From assembly GCF_900176515.1 (NCBI RefSeq), contig NZ_FWXV01000001.1:1500564-1564563 (forward strand): 64,000 nucleotides of DNA. The letters are read 5' to 3'. The DNA comes from Kibdelosporangium aridum (lineage in GTDB: Bacteria > Actinomycetota > Actinomycetes > Mycobacteriales > Pseudonocardiaceae). A program made the translations under genes and the position numbers. Below the pieces are notes generated by a model. That model ran no database searches. It was not told the origin of the DNA and saw only the letters and a program-made list of their open reading frames with translations. Below are positions 28,136 through 36,046 of this stretch, piece after piece (the stretch's first letter is position 1; each line of letters begins with the position of its first letter).

Positions 28136-29074
28136 TCAGATCCGGCCGGTACCGGCCCCGCTGGACACAATGGACTTGACGGATGCCGCCGAGTCGAGCG
28201 TGACCGAGTAGGGAATGCTCTTGACGCTGCCACCGGCGTCGCCGCTGCCGGAGTTGACGAAGTGGTTGTTGCGGGCGACCAGGTTGCCCGCGGGTGAGCT
28301 GCCCTCACCGCGGTGGAACGGGTCCTCGGTGTTCTCGAAGTAGTTGCCTTCAACGAGGACACCGGCCTCCATTGTGGAGGCGACGCCGTAGGAGGTGACG
28401 CCCGCGTAGTAGTTGTTGTAGACGTGCACCGGGTTGCCGAACCGGACCCGTGGGTGGCGCTGGTTGGTGCCCGCGAACCAGTTGTGGTGGTAGGTCACCC
28501 GCAGCTTGCCGCGGTCCTCGCCGCCGTTGTCGTCGCTGTGTCCCAACAACATTGTCTTGTCGTGATCGATGAACTTGTTCCACGAGACCGTGACGTAGTC
28601 CGACGCGCGTTTCACGTCCACGGCACCGTCGTTGCCGTTGGAGAACGAGTTGTGGTCGATCCACACCCTGGTCGAGTACTGGACGTTGATCGCGTCGTCG
28701 CCCCACCCGCGGAAGTTGATGTTCCGCACGATCACGTTCGACACGTTGCTGATGTTCAGCCCACCGCCGGTGATGGCGGCGCCGGAGCCGACACCGATGA
28801 TCGTCTTGTTGGCGGCGACCTTCTGCATGCCCGAGATCGCGATCGACCCGGACACCCGGATCACCGCCGGGCTCGACGACTGCATGGCGGAGATCAAGGC
28901 GGACGAACTGCTCACCGTGACCGGCGAAGCGTTGCCGCCGCCTGTGGTCCCGCCGCCTTGTGTTGCCCAGCCGACGAGATCGAACGGTGCGGCCGACGCG
29001 GCGGGCGTGGCAAGCACTGACCCAGCCGCCAGCAGCGTCGTGACGACGGCTGCTCGCAATGTCATCGTTGACAT
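28136..29074 (-). CDS. Secreted pectate lyase, polysaccharide lyase family 1
   Basis: 312 residues; Sec signal ends ATPAASA-A. Compact PL1 beta-helix with the classic motifs: VIVRNINFRG, VWIDHNSFSNGNDGAVDVKR (calcium ligands), SWNKFIDHDKTMLLGHSD and the catalytic-Arg segment NQRHPRVRFG before HVYNNYY. It is a more canonical and shorter enzyme than the PL1 at 16621. ATG at 29074 with GGAAGGA upstream. The promoter region carries a perfect GGAAAGCGCTTTCC palindrome. Acts extracellularly on polygalacturonate. Confidence 0.94.
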   Translation of the reverse strand: MSTMTLRAAVVTTLLAAGSVLATPAASAAPFDLVGWATQGGGTTGGGNASPVTVSSSSALISAMQSSSPAVIRVSGSIAISGMQKVAANKTIIGVGSGAAITGGGLNISNVSNVIVRNINFRGWGDDAINVQYSTRVWIDHNSFSNGNDGAVDVKRASDYVTVSWNKFIDHDKTMLLGHSDDNGGEDRGKLRVTYHHNWFAGTNQRHPRVRFGNPVHVYNNYYAGVTSYGVASTMEAGVLVEGNYFENTEDPFHRGEGSSPAGNLVARNNHFVNSGSGDAGGSVKSIPYSVTLDSAASVKSIVSSGAGTGRI

Positions 29075-29121
29075 GGTGTTCCTTCCGTCAGGCAGTGAAC
29101 CTGCCCTGGTGCAGGGGGAGA

Positions 29122-29172
29122 CGGAAAGCGCTTTCCGACATCTGACGGTAGCAGGCGCACTCGCGCTGTCAA
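29122..29172 (-). promoter_or_regulatory. Promoter and palindromic operator of the second PL1 gene
   Basis: On the minus strand TTGACA (29172-29167), a 16-base spacer and TACCGT (29150-29145). The 16-bp perfect palindrome CGGAAAGCGCTTTCCG (29122-29137) lies just downstream, the same geometry as the site at 19132. Confidence 0.65.
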
Positions 29173-29273
29173 CAGTCGTCCGAGTCCTAACGAGACATGT
29201 AAGGGCTTTCAAGATGCCTTTGTGGCAAGGAGTTGGCCGTGCTATGCGGACGGGCTAGCATCGGAACGGCATC

Positions 29274-29291
29274 GATTGAATCGTTTCGATC
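29274..29291 (+). promoter_or_regulatory. LacI-type dyad before the rhamnogalacturonan lyase
   Basis: GATTGAATCGTTTCGATC matches its reverse complement at 14 of 18 positions, with a central CG as in LacI operators. It lies 24 bases before the lyase start and differs from the GGAAAGCGCTTTCC class, so a separate regulator is likely. Confidence 0.45.
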
Positions 29292-29314
29292 GTCGATAGT
29301 CAAAGGTGATTGCC

Positions 29315-31093
29315 ATGACATCCCTGCTCGCCGCGGTCAGCGCTGCGACGCTGCTCGCGGTCATCCCTTCGGGGCCTGCACATGCGTTGGCCCCACCGGT
29401 CGACATGCTCGACCGTGGCGTCATCAGTGTCCACTCCCATGACGGAAACCGAGTCAGCTGGCGGCTGCTGGCCGACGATCCGGCGGACGTGAAGTTCAAC
29501 GTGTACCGGGATGGCGCGAAGCTGGCCACAGTCAGCGGCCCGACCAGCTATCACGACCCCGGTGCCCCGGCGAACGCCCGCTACACCGTCCGCGCTGACG
29601 TCAACGGCGTCGAGTCGGTCGGCTCGGAGTCGTTGACGTTCAACGCCGACGTCGCGGCGAGCACCCGCGATGTGCCACTGCAGATCCCACCTGGCGGTAC
29701 GACACCGTCGGGGGAGACCTACACGTACTCCGCGAACGACGCCAGCGCAGGCGATCTCGACGGTGACGGCCAGTACGAGATCGTCCTCAAGTGGGATCCC
29801 AGCAACGCCAAGGACAACTCGCAGTCGGGCTACACCGGCAACGTGTACATCGACGCGTACAAGCTCAACGGCCCTCGGATGTGGCGCATCGATCTCGGCC
29901 GCAACATCCGCGCCGGTGCGCACTACACGCAGTTCCAAGTCTTCGACTACGACGGCGACGGTCGTGCCGAGGTCGCGATGAAGACCGCGGACGGCACCCG
30001 ATCCGGTACCGGCCAGGTGATCGGCAATGCCAACGCCGACCACCGCAACTCCAGCGGCTACATCCTGGCCGGCCCGGAATTCCTGACGATGTTCAACGGC
30101 CAGACCGGCGCCGCGATGTCCACAGTGAACTACGACCCGCCGCGCGGGAACGTCGCCTCGTGGGGCGACAACTACGGCAACCGGGTCGACCGGTTCCTCG
30201 CGGCCACGGCGTACCTCGACGGATCACGGCCAAGCCTGATCATGAGCCGCGGTTACTACACCCGGACAGTGATCGCGGCGTGGGATTTCCGCGACGGGAC
30301 ACTGGCGAAGCGCTGGGTCTTCGACTCCAACTCGGCCGGATCGCAATACGCGGGGCAGGGAAACCACAACCTGTCGGTGGCCGATGCGGATCGCGACGGC
30401 CGCGACGAAATCATCTTCGGTGCCATGGCGATCGACGACAACGGCGCTCCACTGTGGAACACCCGCCACGGCCACGGCGACGCCATGCACGTCGGCGACC
30501 TGATCCCAAGCCGCACGGGGCTCGAAGTGTTCAAGGTGTCGGAGAACAAGTCGTCACCCGCCGCGTGGATGGCGGACGCCCGAACCGGCCAGATCATCTG
30601 GCAGAACGCCTCATGCAACTGTGACAACGGCCGAGGCGTCTCGGCGGACGTATACGCGGGCAGCCCTGGCGCCGAGTCGTGGTCGTCGGCCGTCAGCGGT
30701 CTGCTGAACACGGCCGGCCAGAACGTCGGCCGTAAACCCTCCTCGACGAACTTCGTGGTCTGGTGGGACGGCGACGCTCAACGCGAACTGCTCGACGGCA
30801 CCCACATCGACAAGTACGGCACATCCGGTGACACCCGCCTGCTCACCGCATCCGGCGTGCACTCGAACAACGGCAGCAAGGCCACGCCAGCCTTGTCCGC
30901 GGACATCCTCGGCGACTGGCGGGAAGAAGTCATCTGGCCGACGTCCGACAACCGCGCACTGCGGATCTACTCGACCACCGATCCAACAAGCATCTCCCGG
31001 CCCTCGCTGATGCAGGACAGGCAATACCGGATCGCCGTGGCGTGGCAGAACACTGCCTACAACCAACCACCACACCCAAGCTTCGCCCTGTAG
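29315..31093 (+). CDS. Secreted rhamnogalacturonan lyase, polysaccharide lyase family 11
   Basis: 592 residues, full length for the YesW/YesX family of beta-propeller lyases. It has a short Sec signal ending PAHA-L, then an N-terminal beta-sandwich opening with VDMLDRGVISVHS, and many calcium-binding Asp-rich turns (GDLDGDGQYEIVLKWDPSN, DYDGDGRAEVAMK, DADRDGRDEIIFG), which are diagnostic. The ATG at 29315 is preferred to GTG at 29306 because AAAGG lies eight bases before it. Cleaves the rhamnogalacturonan I backbone of pectin. No binding module at the C-terminus. Confidence 0.94.
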   Translation: MTSLLAAVSAATLLAVIPSGPAHALAPPVDMLDRGVISVHSHDGNRVSWRLLADDPADVKFNVYRDGAKLATVSGPTSYHDPGAPANARYTVRADVNGVESVGSESLTFNADVAASTRDVPLQIPPGGTTPSGETYTYSANDASAGDLDGDGQYEIVLKWDPSNAKDNSQSGYTGNVYIDAYKLNGPRMWRIDLGRNIRAGAHYTQFQVFDYDGDGRAEVAMKTADGTRSGTGQVIGNANADHRNSSGYILAGPEFLTMFNGQTGAAMSTVNYDPPRGNVASWGDNYGNRVDRFLAATAYLDGSRPSLIMSRGYYTRTVIAAWDFRDGTLAKRWVFDSNSAGSQYAGQGNHNLSVADADRDGRDEIIFGAMAIDDNGAPLWNTRHGHGDAMHVGDLIPSRTGLEVFKVSENKSSPAAWMADARTGQIIWQNASCNCDNGRGVSADVYAGSPGAESWSSAVSGLLNTAGQNVGRKPSSTNFVVWWDGDAQRELLDGTHIDKYGTSGDTRLLTASGVHSNNGSKATPALSADILGDWREEVIWPTSDNRALRIYSTTDPTSISRPSLMQDRQYRIAVAWQNTAYNQPPHPSFAL

Positions 31094-31102
31094 GAAGTCG
31101 TG

Positions 31103-31133
31103 GTCATGGCTGGGCTCGTGGCCCAGCCATGAC
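31103..31133. terminator. Bidirectional stem-loop terminator
   Basis: Perfect 13-bp stem GTCATGGCTGGGC / GCCCAGCCATGAC with a 5-base loop, between the convergent lyase and carbonic anhydrase genes. Confidence 0.8.
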
Positions 31134-31139
31134 TTGCTG

Positions 31140-31871
31140 CTACCAGCGTTCGATCTGAACGCGACGCCCGTTCAGCGGTTGAGTCGGCCGTGCGTTGCCG
31201 TGGGGGAAGAGTGATCGGAAGCGGTTGATGGTGGCCTTCGTGACGGTCTTTTCCTTGGCGAGGAACCATTGCACGCCTTCGGCGAAGGGTGCGGTGGTCA
31301 ACGATCCGTTGTACCGCGCGGTTGTCCGATCGGCTGGCAGCAGGGCGTTGAGGTCGATCGCCGGGACGTGAACGGGTTCGCCGCATTCGGGCGCGAACTT
31401 GGCGAGCACCTTGTCGACGGCCGAAGGCGGACCAGGGACCAGCGGAACACCGATGACCAGCAACTTCCCGGTGGCGCTGCTGTGCACGAGATGCATCTCA
31501 AGCGGGGCGTGCCTGCCTTCGAACGTGTGCTCCGACGGTGTGTGGAAATGGAACTGCACCAAGTCGTAGCGGGTTCCGGCGAGCGTCACATACCCGGAGC
31601 CTCGGGCGACGGTGCCCTCTTCGGTCTCCTCGTGGTGCCGCGTCGTGCAGCCAGTCGGACTCGCGGAGTCCTTGCGGATGTACTCGATCTCGACATCGGA
31701 GCGGCCGTAGAAGATGCGAAGTCTGGGAAGGCCCGGCTCGACACGAATGGACTCGCGAGTGACATCGATCGGGCTCTGCTGAGCCAACCGGGACTGCGCG
31801 ACAGGCGCACTCAACATAGCCGTGGCCACGGACAGCGGCCCGAGGACGATGACAGTTCGTCTGCTCACCAT
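31140..31871 (-). CDS. Exported alpha-type carbonic anhydrase
   Basis: Interconverts carbon dioxide and bicarbonate. 243 residues with an SRRTVIVLG twin-arginine-like signal, then the alpha-class hallmarks QSPIDV, the zinc motif QFHFHTPSEH (two His ligands) and EMHLVH (third ligand). Length is normal. The ATG lacks a strong ribosome-binding site, so the exact start is less certain. Not obviously linked to the loci on either side. Confidence 0.9.
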   Translation of the reverse strand: MVSRRTVIVLGPLSVATAMLSAPVAQSRLAQQSPIDVTRESIRVEPGLPRLRIFYGRSDVEIEYIRKDSASPTGCTTRHHEETEEGTVARGSGYVTLAGTRYDLVQFHFHTPSEHTFEGRHAPLEMHLVHSSATGKLLVIGVPLVPGPPSAVDKVLAKFAPECGEPVHVPAIDLNALLPADRTTARYNGSLTTAPFAEGVQWFLAKEKTVTKATINRFRSLFPHGNARPTQPLNGRRVQIERW

Positions 31872-32467
31872 GCCAGCTGATCATTCAGTAGACTCCATAC
31901 TGTATACAACCGACGAAAGTAGGTATTCGGACATAACGCCGAGGCGGTATACGGCCGGAGCCGACGGTGTGGTGACGCCGTCGGGGGTGGGGGCGTGCCC
32001 AGGACTGCGAGCCACGAGCGCTCCACCGGTGTGCGGCATTCACTTGCCTCGGACTGGAAGCGAGCTGCCTCGCGCTTAGGCATGGACTGAGAGCCGTCGT
32101 ACCGCAGGAAGATCAGCAGGCTTCCGAAGTCTTGAGGTCGGATGAATATGTCGCGACTTCTCTCGACTGATCGAACGCGCCAATGACAAACGCGGCGTGG
32201 CGGCCGACCAGCCCAGCCTCCCATCGGCAGTGCTCGATGTCCTCAGCGCAGCTCTCGCGAACCACACGGGAGGAAATGTTTGTGGGAGCTCAGCTCACGC
32301 TGATGTGTGAGCGAGTGGCCGCTGCGGCTTGTCGTCATCGTGCCGTCGACCGGGCTCACCGGACCGGCAGCACGCGCGGCCATTCACTTCACCAGCCCCG
32401 CGATTGCCCGGCTCGCGGGCGCGCAGTCGGCACCCGCGAGCCTCTGTGCGGGATGTGGCCGTGCGGC
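31872..32467. other. 596-bp region without a supported gene
   Basis: No convincing gene. The 5' part is AT-richer (31880-31950) and likely holds the carbonic anhydrase promoter. On the + strand an open stretch at about 32146-32311 has protein-like composition (RDFSRLIERANDKRG, then DQPSLPSAVLDVLSAALAN) but no start codon and a stop just upstream. It may be the 3' remnant of a decayed gene. Confidence 0.4.
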
Positions 32468-33193
32468 TTAGGTGGTGATGCGGTGGCGCGCGAGGGCGTC
32501 GTAGAACGGCTGGTGGTGCTCGGCGATGCGGCGCAAATGCTCGTTGGTGTCGGGAGTCTCGCGCTGCTTGGGCTTCCTGGCTTCCAGTCCGCTGCTCTCG
32601 GCCACCTCCGCGTGCCAACGGGTTGTGCGCTGCCACTTGTTCTGTTCGCCGGGATTCCAGTGCATCGCCTCGGGTTTGAACTCCAGGCCGACTCGCTCGC
32701 AGTACGCCCGGACCGTCGCTTCTGGGTTGGCCACGAGATCGTCGCCGTCGATCACCAGCGGGACTTCGCCGGTCGCCGAGCGCACCGCCTCGAAGATCGC
32801 GTGCAGGTACTCGAAGCCGTATTCGTCTACAGTGGCCTCGGGGTTCATCGCGTAGTGCGAGGAGATCGCGCCCTTCGGCTCACGGATCATGAACGTGTTG
32901 ACCACGTCGCTGAACAGGCGGCCGTCTTCGAGCAACTGGGTGTACTTGTAGTCGGAGGTGTCCTTGGCGAACACCCGGCGCTCGTTGGCGTTGACCTCGA
33001 ACATCGCATCCAGGAGCTCGATCGTCGATGAGACGCGCCTGCCTGCGAACTCGTAGTGGCCGTCCACTTGCAGGTACGAGAATGGCTCGTGAGCTACTTC
33101 GAGGTCGCCGCGTTCGATCATGATGCGCAGGAACGCCGTGGACCGCGATCGAGGCACTGCCCACAGCACGATGGGCTTCGGCGCGGCGCTCAT
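32468..33193 (-). CDS. PAPS-dependent sulfotransferase family protein
   Basis: 241 residues. The 5'-phosphosulfate loop reads WAVPRSRSTAFLR near the N-terminus, and the 3'-phosphate-binding region is IREPKGAISSHYAM. Such enzymes move a sulfuryl group from PAPS to a hydroxyl or amine. The ATG at 33193 overlaps the aldo/keto reductase stop (ATGA), so it is chosen over the ATG at 33205. Last gene of a three-gene operon divergent from the NRPS operon. PAPS could come from CysD-CysNC at 54-57 kb. Acceptor unknown; an alcohol from the neighbouring reductases is the obvious candidate. Confidence 0.82.
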   Translation of the reverse strand: MSAAPKPIVLWAVPRSRSTAFLRIMIERGDLEVAHEPFSYLQVDGHYEFAGRRVSSTIELLDAMFEVNANERRVFAKDTSDYKYTQLLEDGRLFSDVVNTFMIREPKGAISSHYAMNPEATVDEYGFEYLHAIFEAVRSATGEVPLVIDGDDLVANPEATVRAYCERVGLEFKPEAMHWNPGEQNKWQRTTRWHAEVAESSGLEARKPKQRETPDTNEHLRRIAEHHQPFYDALARHRITT

Positions 33194-34173
33194 TGCGACC
33201 ACCACGTGGGTTGACGGTCCCAGCGGTGTTCGCGCAACTGCGCCATCAGTTCCTCGCTCAGTGGTTCGGCGTCGCTCGTGGCGATGTTGCTGTGGACGTG
33301 CTTGAGGTTGCGCATGCCCGGGATCACCGTTGTCACGTCAGGGTTCTGGAGGATGAAGCGCAGGGCGAGTTCGGGCATGGTCATGCCTTCGGGCACGATC
33401 TGCGCCAGCCGCTCCGCCCGCTCCACACTCGGGATGAGGTTCTCGGGCACGAAGTAGGTGTTGCGCCAGTCGCCTTCGGCCCACTGGCTGTCACGGGTGA
33501 GGGTGCCGGTCAGAGTGCCTTCGTCGAAAGGCACTCGGGCGATCACCGCGATGTCCAGTTCACGGCACGCCGGGAACAGCTCGTCCTCGGGGGACTGGTC
33601 GAAGATGTTGTAGATCACCTGCACCGCGTCGATCAGCCCGGTGTTCAGGGTTTCCAGTACGTTCCAGGGTTCCCAGCGGTTGACGCTGATCCCGACGCCC
33701 TTGATCAGACCGCGTTCCTTCATCTCGCCGATGACGTCCTGCCAAGCCGCGTCGTGCGCCCATGCGTCTTCCCAGACGTGGAACTGGAACAGATCCACGG
33801 ACGGCACGTCGAGCCCTTTGAGGCTCAGCTGCAAGTACTCCCACAGATGATCCGGCGGGTACACATCGGACAGCTTCGAGTCGCGAGTGGACGGGAAGTT
33901 GCGGTCTTTTGGCGGTGGCTTGGTCGCGACGTACAGCCGGCGATCAGGGTGCCGCCGGAGCAGCTGCCCGAGCATCTCCTCGCTGTGCCCGCGGCCGTAG
34001 ATCCATGCGGTGTCGAAGTAGGTGCACCCGAGTCGTACGGCCTCGTCGAGCGCGGTGTTGCCGGTCTCGTCGTCGGCGCCGGTCCATCCGCCTTCGCCGC
34101 CAGCTATGCCCCACATGCCGTAGCCGACGTCGCTGACCATCCAGCCCAGCCGGCCGAATCGGCGTTCACGCAT
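33190..34173 (-). CDS. Aldo/keto reductase
   Basis: NADPH-dependent (beta/alpha)8 reductase of 327 residues. The catalytic tetrad is visible: Asp in FDTAWIYGRG, Tyr in the same motif, Lys in VATKPPP and His in DLFQFHVWED. Strong GGAGGAGG ribosome-binding site; 18 bases after the argininosuccinate-synthase-like gene and overlapping the sulfotransferase. In this cluster it could reduce the aldehyde released by the NRPS reductase domain; that is inference. Confidence 0.88.
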   Translation of the reverse strand: MRERRFGRLGWMVSDVGYGMWGIAGGEGGWTGADDETGNTALDEAVRLGCTYFDTAWIYGRGHSEEMLGQLLRRHPDRRLYVATKPPPKDRNFPSTRDSKLSDVYPPDHLWEYLQLSLKGLDVPSVDLFQFHVWEDAWAHDAAWQDVIGEMKERGLIKGVGISVNRWEPWNVLETLNTGLIDAVQVIYNIFDQSPEDELFPACRELDIAVIARVPFDEGTLTGTLTRDSQWAEGDWRNTYFVPENLIPSVERAERLAQIVPEGMTMPELALRFILQNPDVTTVIPGMRNLKHVHSNIATSDAEPLSEELMAQLREHRWDRQPTWWSQ

Positions 34174-34191
34174 CGTTTCCTCCTCCCTCGC

Positions 34192-35349
34192 CTAAACGGC
34201 TTTCACCTTGCTCCAGCGGTTGCCGCCCGAGCCGAACCGGGTCTGCTGCACGACGCCGCTGGTCACCTGCATCCGTTCGACCTGAGCGATTCCTCTGTGG
34301 ACGGACAGGGTCACACGGCCGTCGATGTCGCCGACGAGCCGGTCGATGGCGTCCCGGGCGGCATGCGCTGCGGGATCAAGCCAGCGCGCCTCATACATCG
34401 CAGCGCCCAACACGGCGGCCAGCCGGTCGTAGAGTTCGCGCCCTGTGGCGTCGAGGCTGGCTTGCAGGATGCGGCTCCACGCGCGGTCGAGCAGCTCAAG
34501 GCCGGGCGCTTCGTAGATGCCACGGCAGACCGTGCCGATGATGCGCCGCTCGACCACGTCACGCAGCCAAATGCCGTGCCGCGCGCCGATTTCGTTGGCC
34601 TGGGCCATCCATTCGACCGGGTCGGGACCACTGCCGTCGATGTCGGCGACCCGTCCGTCCCGGAAGGTCACTTGGACGGTCTGCGGGTCGGCCGGGGTCT
34701 GCTCAGGCCACTTGCTCCACCGCGGATCGAGCCGGGTGACCGGCGTTTCCAGGTCTTCCAGTTCGGCCGACTCATGGGAACTGCCGGCGAGATTGGCGTC
34801 GGTGGACCGCTCGGCGCCGCTGCCGTGGTCGAGATGCAGACCGTACTCGGTGACGGCCTGCAGCATCCGCTCGCGATCGGGAAATCGTTCCAGCGCCTGC
34901 GGATTCGTCCACGGCTCGATGACCGACAGCTCCGGCGCGACCTGGGCGCCGTAGCGCGCGAAACGGCGCTGATCGTTCCCGCCGCCGACACAGCCGTGGG
35001 CGAACGCGTCGCATCCGTCCGCCATCATCAGCGGTGCGAGCTGGCTGACGAGCACGAACCGCGCGGCGCCGGTCGTGTTCCAGTAACCGCCGTCGTGGCG
35101 GGCGCGATACCGTAACAAATCTGACGCTGTCGCAGCCATCGCCGACCGCAAATCCACGACTGCGACTTCATCCCCGAACGCTCGCAGCGAAGAAGCGACC
35201 GCGTCCATCTTCGTGCGATCCGATTGGCCTATGTCGGCAATATAGTGCCGTGCCGGAGTGGACAGTTCATGCAGCCAGACTCCGACGGCGAGGGCGGAAA
35301 GCCCACCCGATTGAAATACCCCGATAACCTCGTTTTTCTTGGCTTGCAC
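34192..35349 (-). CDS. Argininosuccinate-synthase-like enzyme
   Basis: About 385 residues, related to ArgG but clearly divergent. Conserved ArgG blocks remain: YIADIGQ, AHGCVGGGNDQRRFARYG (aspartate-binding Asn-Asp), PELSVIEPW, STDANLAGSS, ELED and RGIYEAPG. The PP-loop, normally SGGLDTS, reads SGGLSAL, so two pyrophosphate-contacting residues are changed. No other arginine gene is near. The start is taken as GTG at 35349 with GGGGAG six bases before it; another GTG lies at 35352. First gene of the operon with the reductase and sulfotransferase. It may join an amine-containing substrate to a ureido or carboxyl group; substrate unknown. Confidence 0.75.
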   Translation of the reverse strand: MQAKKNEVIGVFQSGGLSALAVGVWLHELSTPARHYIADIGQSDRTKMDAVASSLRAFGDEVAVVDLRSAMAATASDLLRYRARHDGGYWNTTGAARFVLVSQLAPLMMADGCDAFAHGCVGGGNDQRRFARYGAQVAPELSVIEPWTNPQALERFPDRERMLQAVTEYGLHLDHGSGAERSTDANLAGSSHESAELEDLETPVTRLDPRWSKWPEQTPADPQTVQVTFRDGRVADIDGSGPDPVEWMAQANEIGARHGIWLRDVVERRIIGTVCRGIYEAPGLELLDRAWSRILQASLDATGRELYDRLAAVLGAAMYEARWLDPAAHAARDAIDRLVGDIDGRVTLSVHRGIAQVERMQVTSGVVQQTRFGSGGNRWSKVKAV

Positions 35350-35638
35350 CACGAGCTCCCCACTTATGCTGGTGGACGGGCGCGATTTGGCGCTCAATAC
35401 GTCGACCTTCTCCGACTCTAACCGTCCAGTGGTGAGTCGGCATGACAAGTCGGTTGTGCGACGACGCCACAACTATCGTATCGGCGCGATGACTCGATGT
35501 GTATCGATGTTATGTGACCTTATTTATCCGGCCTGAGCTGCGGCTGTGCGAATATGCTCACAAGATCACGGTCCACAATGGTCTTAAAGGGAACTTTACT
35601 CTATCCGGGTGACGTGTGTATGGTGGCCAGGTGCTCGG

Positions 35639-35661
35639 GTAACCGCTAAACATGGGGTTAC
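35639..35661. promoter_or_regulatory. GTAACC-N11-GGTTAC dyad in the NRPS control region
   Basis: Perfect 6-bp inverted arms, GTAACC at 35639-35644 and GGTTAC at 35656-35661, with 11 bases between instead of the 18 found at the four sites near 49-54 kb. The sequence next to the left arm (TAAACATG) matches the copy at 54165. Confidence 0.5.
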
Positions 35662-35667
35662 GGGTGC

Positions 35668-35874
35668 ATGCGTGTGATGGAGCCGCGGGTCCGGGTGGCC
35701 GGGTATCGAGCCGTCCTACCCTGCTGTTCCAACGGAATCGTCGTCAGCGAGGCATCGGAGGGGGCGTCGGCGCCGGGGTGGCGCCGGCTGTGGATCATCG
35801 CCGCCGCGGTCTTGCTTGGTGCGGCGGCGATGATGATCACCCGCGCCCGTCCGTCCACTTTTACCCGCGCCTGA
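35668..35874 (+). CDS. Possible small membrane protein
   Basis: 68 codons with high third-position GC, one hydrophobic helix (WIIAAAVLLGAAAMMI, residues about 42-57) and a basic tail. It starts seven bases after the GTAACC/GGTTAC dyad. No strong ribosome-binding site and no family recognised. Could be a leader or a small accessory protein of the NRPS operon, or a chance open frame. Confidence 0.35.
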   Translation: MRVMEPRVRVAGYRAVLPCCSNGIVVSEASEGASAPGWRRLWIIAAAVLLGAAAMMITRARPSTFTRA

Positions 35875-36046
35875 CAATTCGCGCGATGCGCAACTGTCTA
35901 TACGCATCCGTCAAATACGGTAGACACTTCGGCGCCTTCATCATGCGGGCCGAGGGTAAGTCATGGCAACCTGAAACTCATTGACCTGTTGGTCACTGAT
36001 CTGCCTGACGCGATGGATTTTTACCAGTCGAGACTATGGGGGCACG

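Larger units (their letters stand above)
35350..36046. other. 697-bp divergent control region of the NRPS cluster
   Basis: AT-richer than its surroundings between about 35440 and 35640. It holds GTTGTG-N9-CACAAC (35453-35473), a GTAACC-N11-GGTTAC dyad (35639-35661) and a possible small membrane-protein gene (35668-35874). Promoters for the minus operon and for the NRPS operon must lie here; CTGACA (35871) and TGTCTA (35895) with 18-base spacing is one candidate for the latter. Confidence 0.55.

Noticed and set aside
32146..32311. Small gene downstream of the carbonic anhydrase control region
   Set aside because: No start codon, a stop just upstream and no recognisable family; noted only as a possible remnant.
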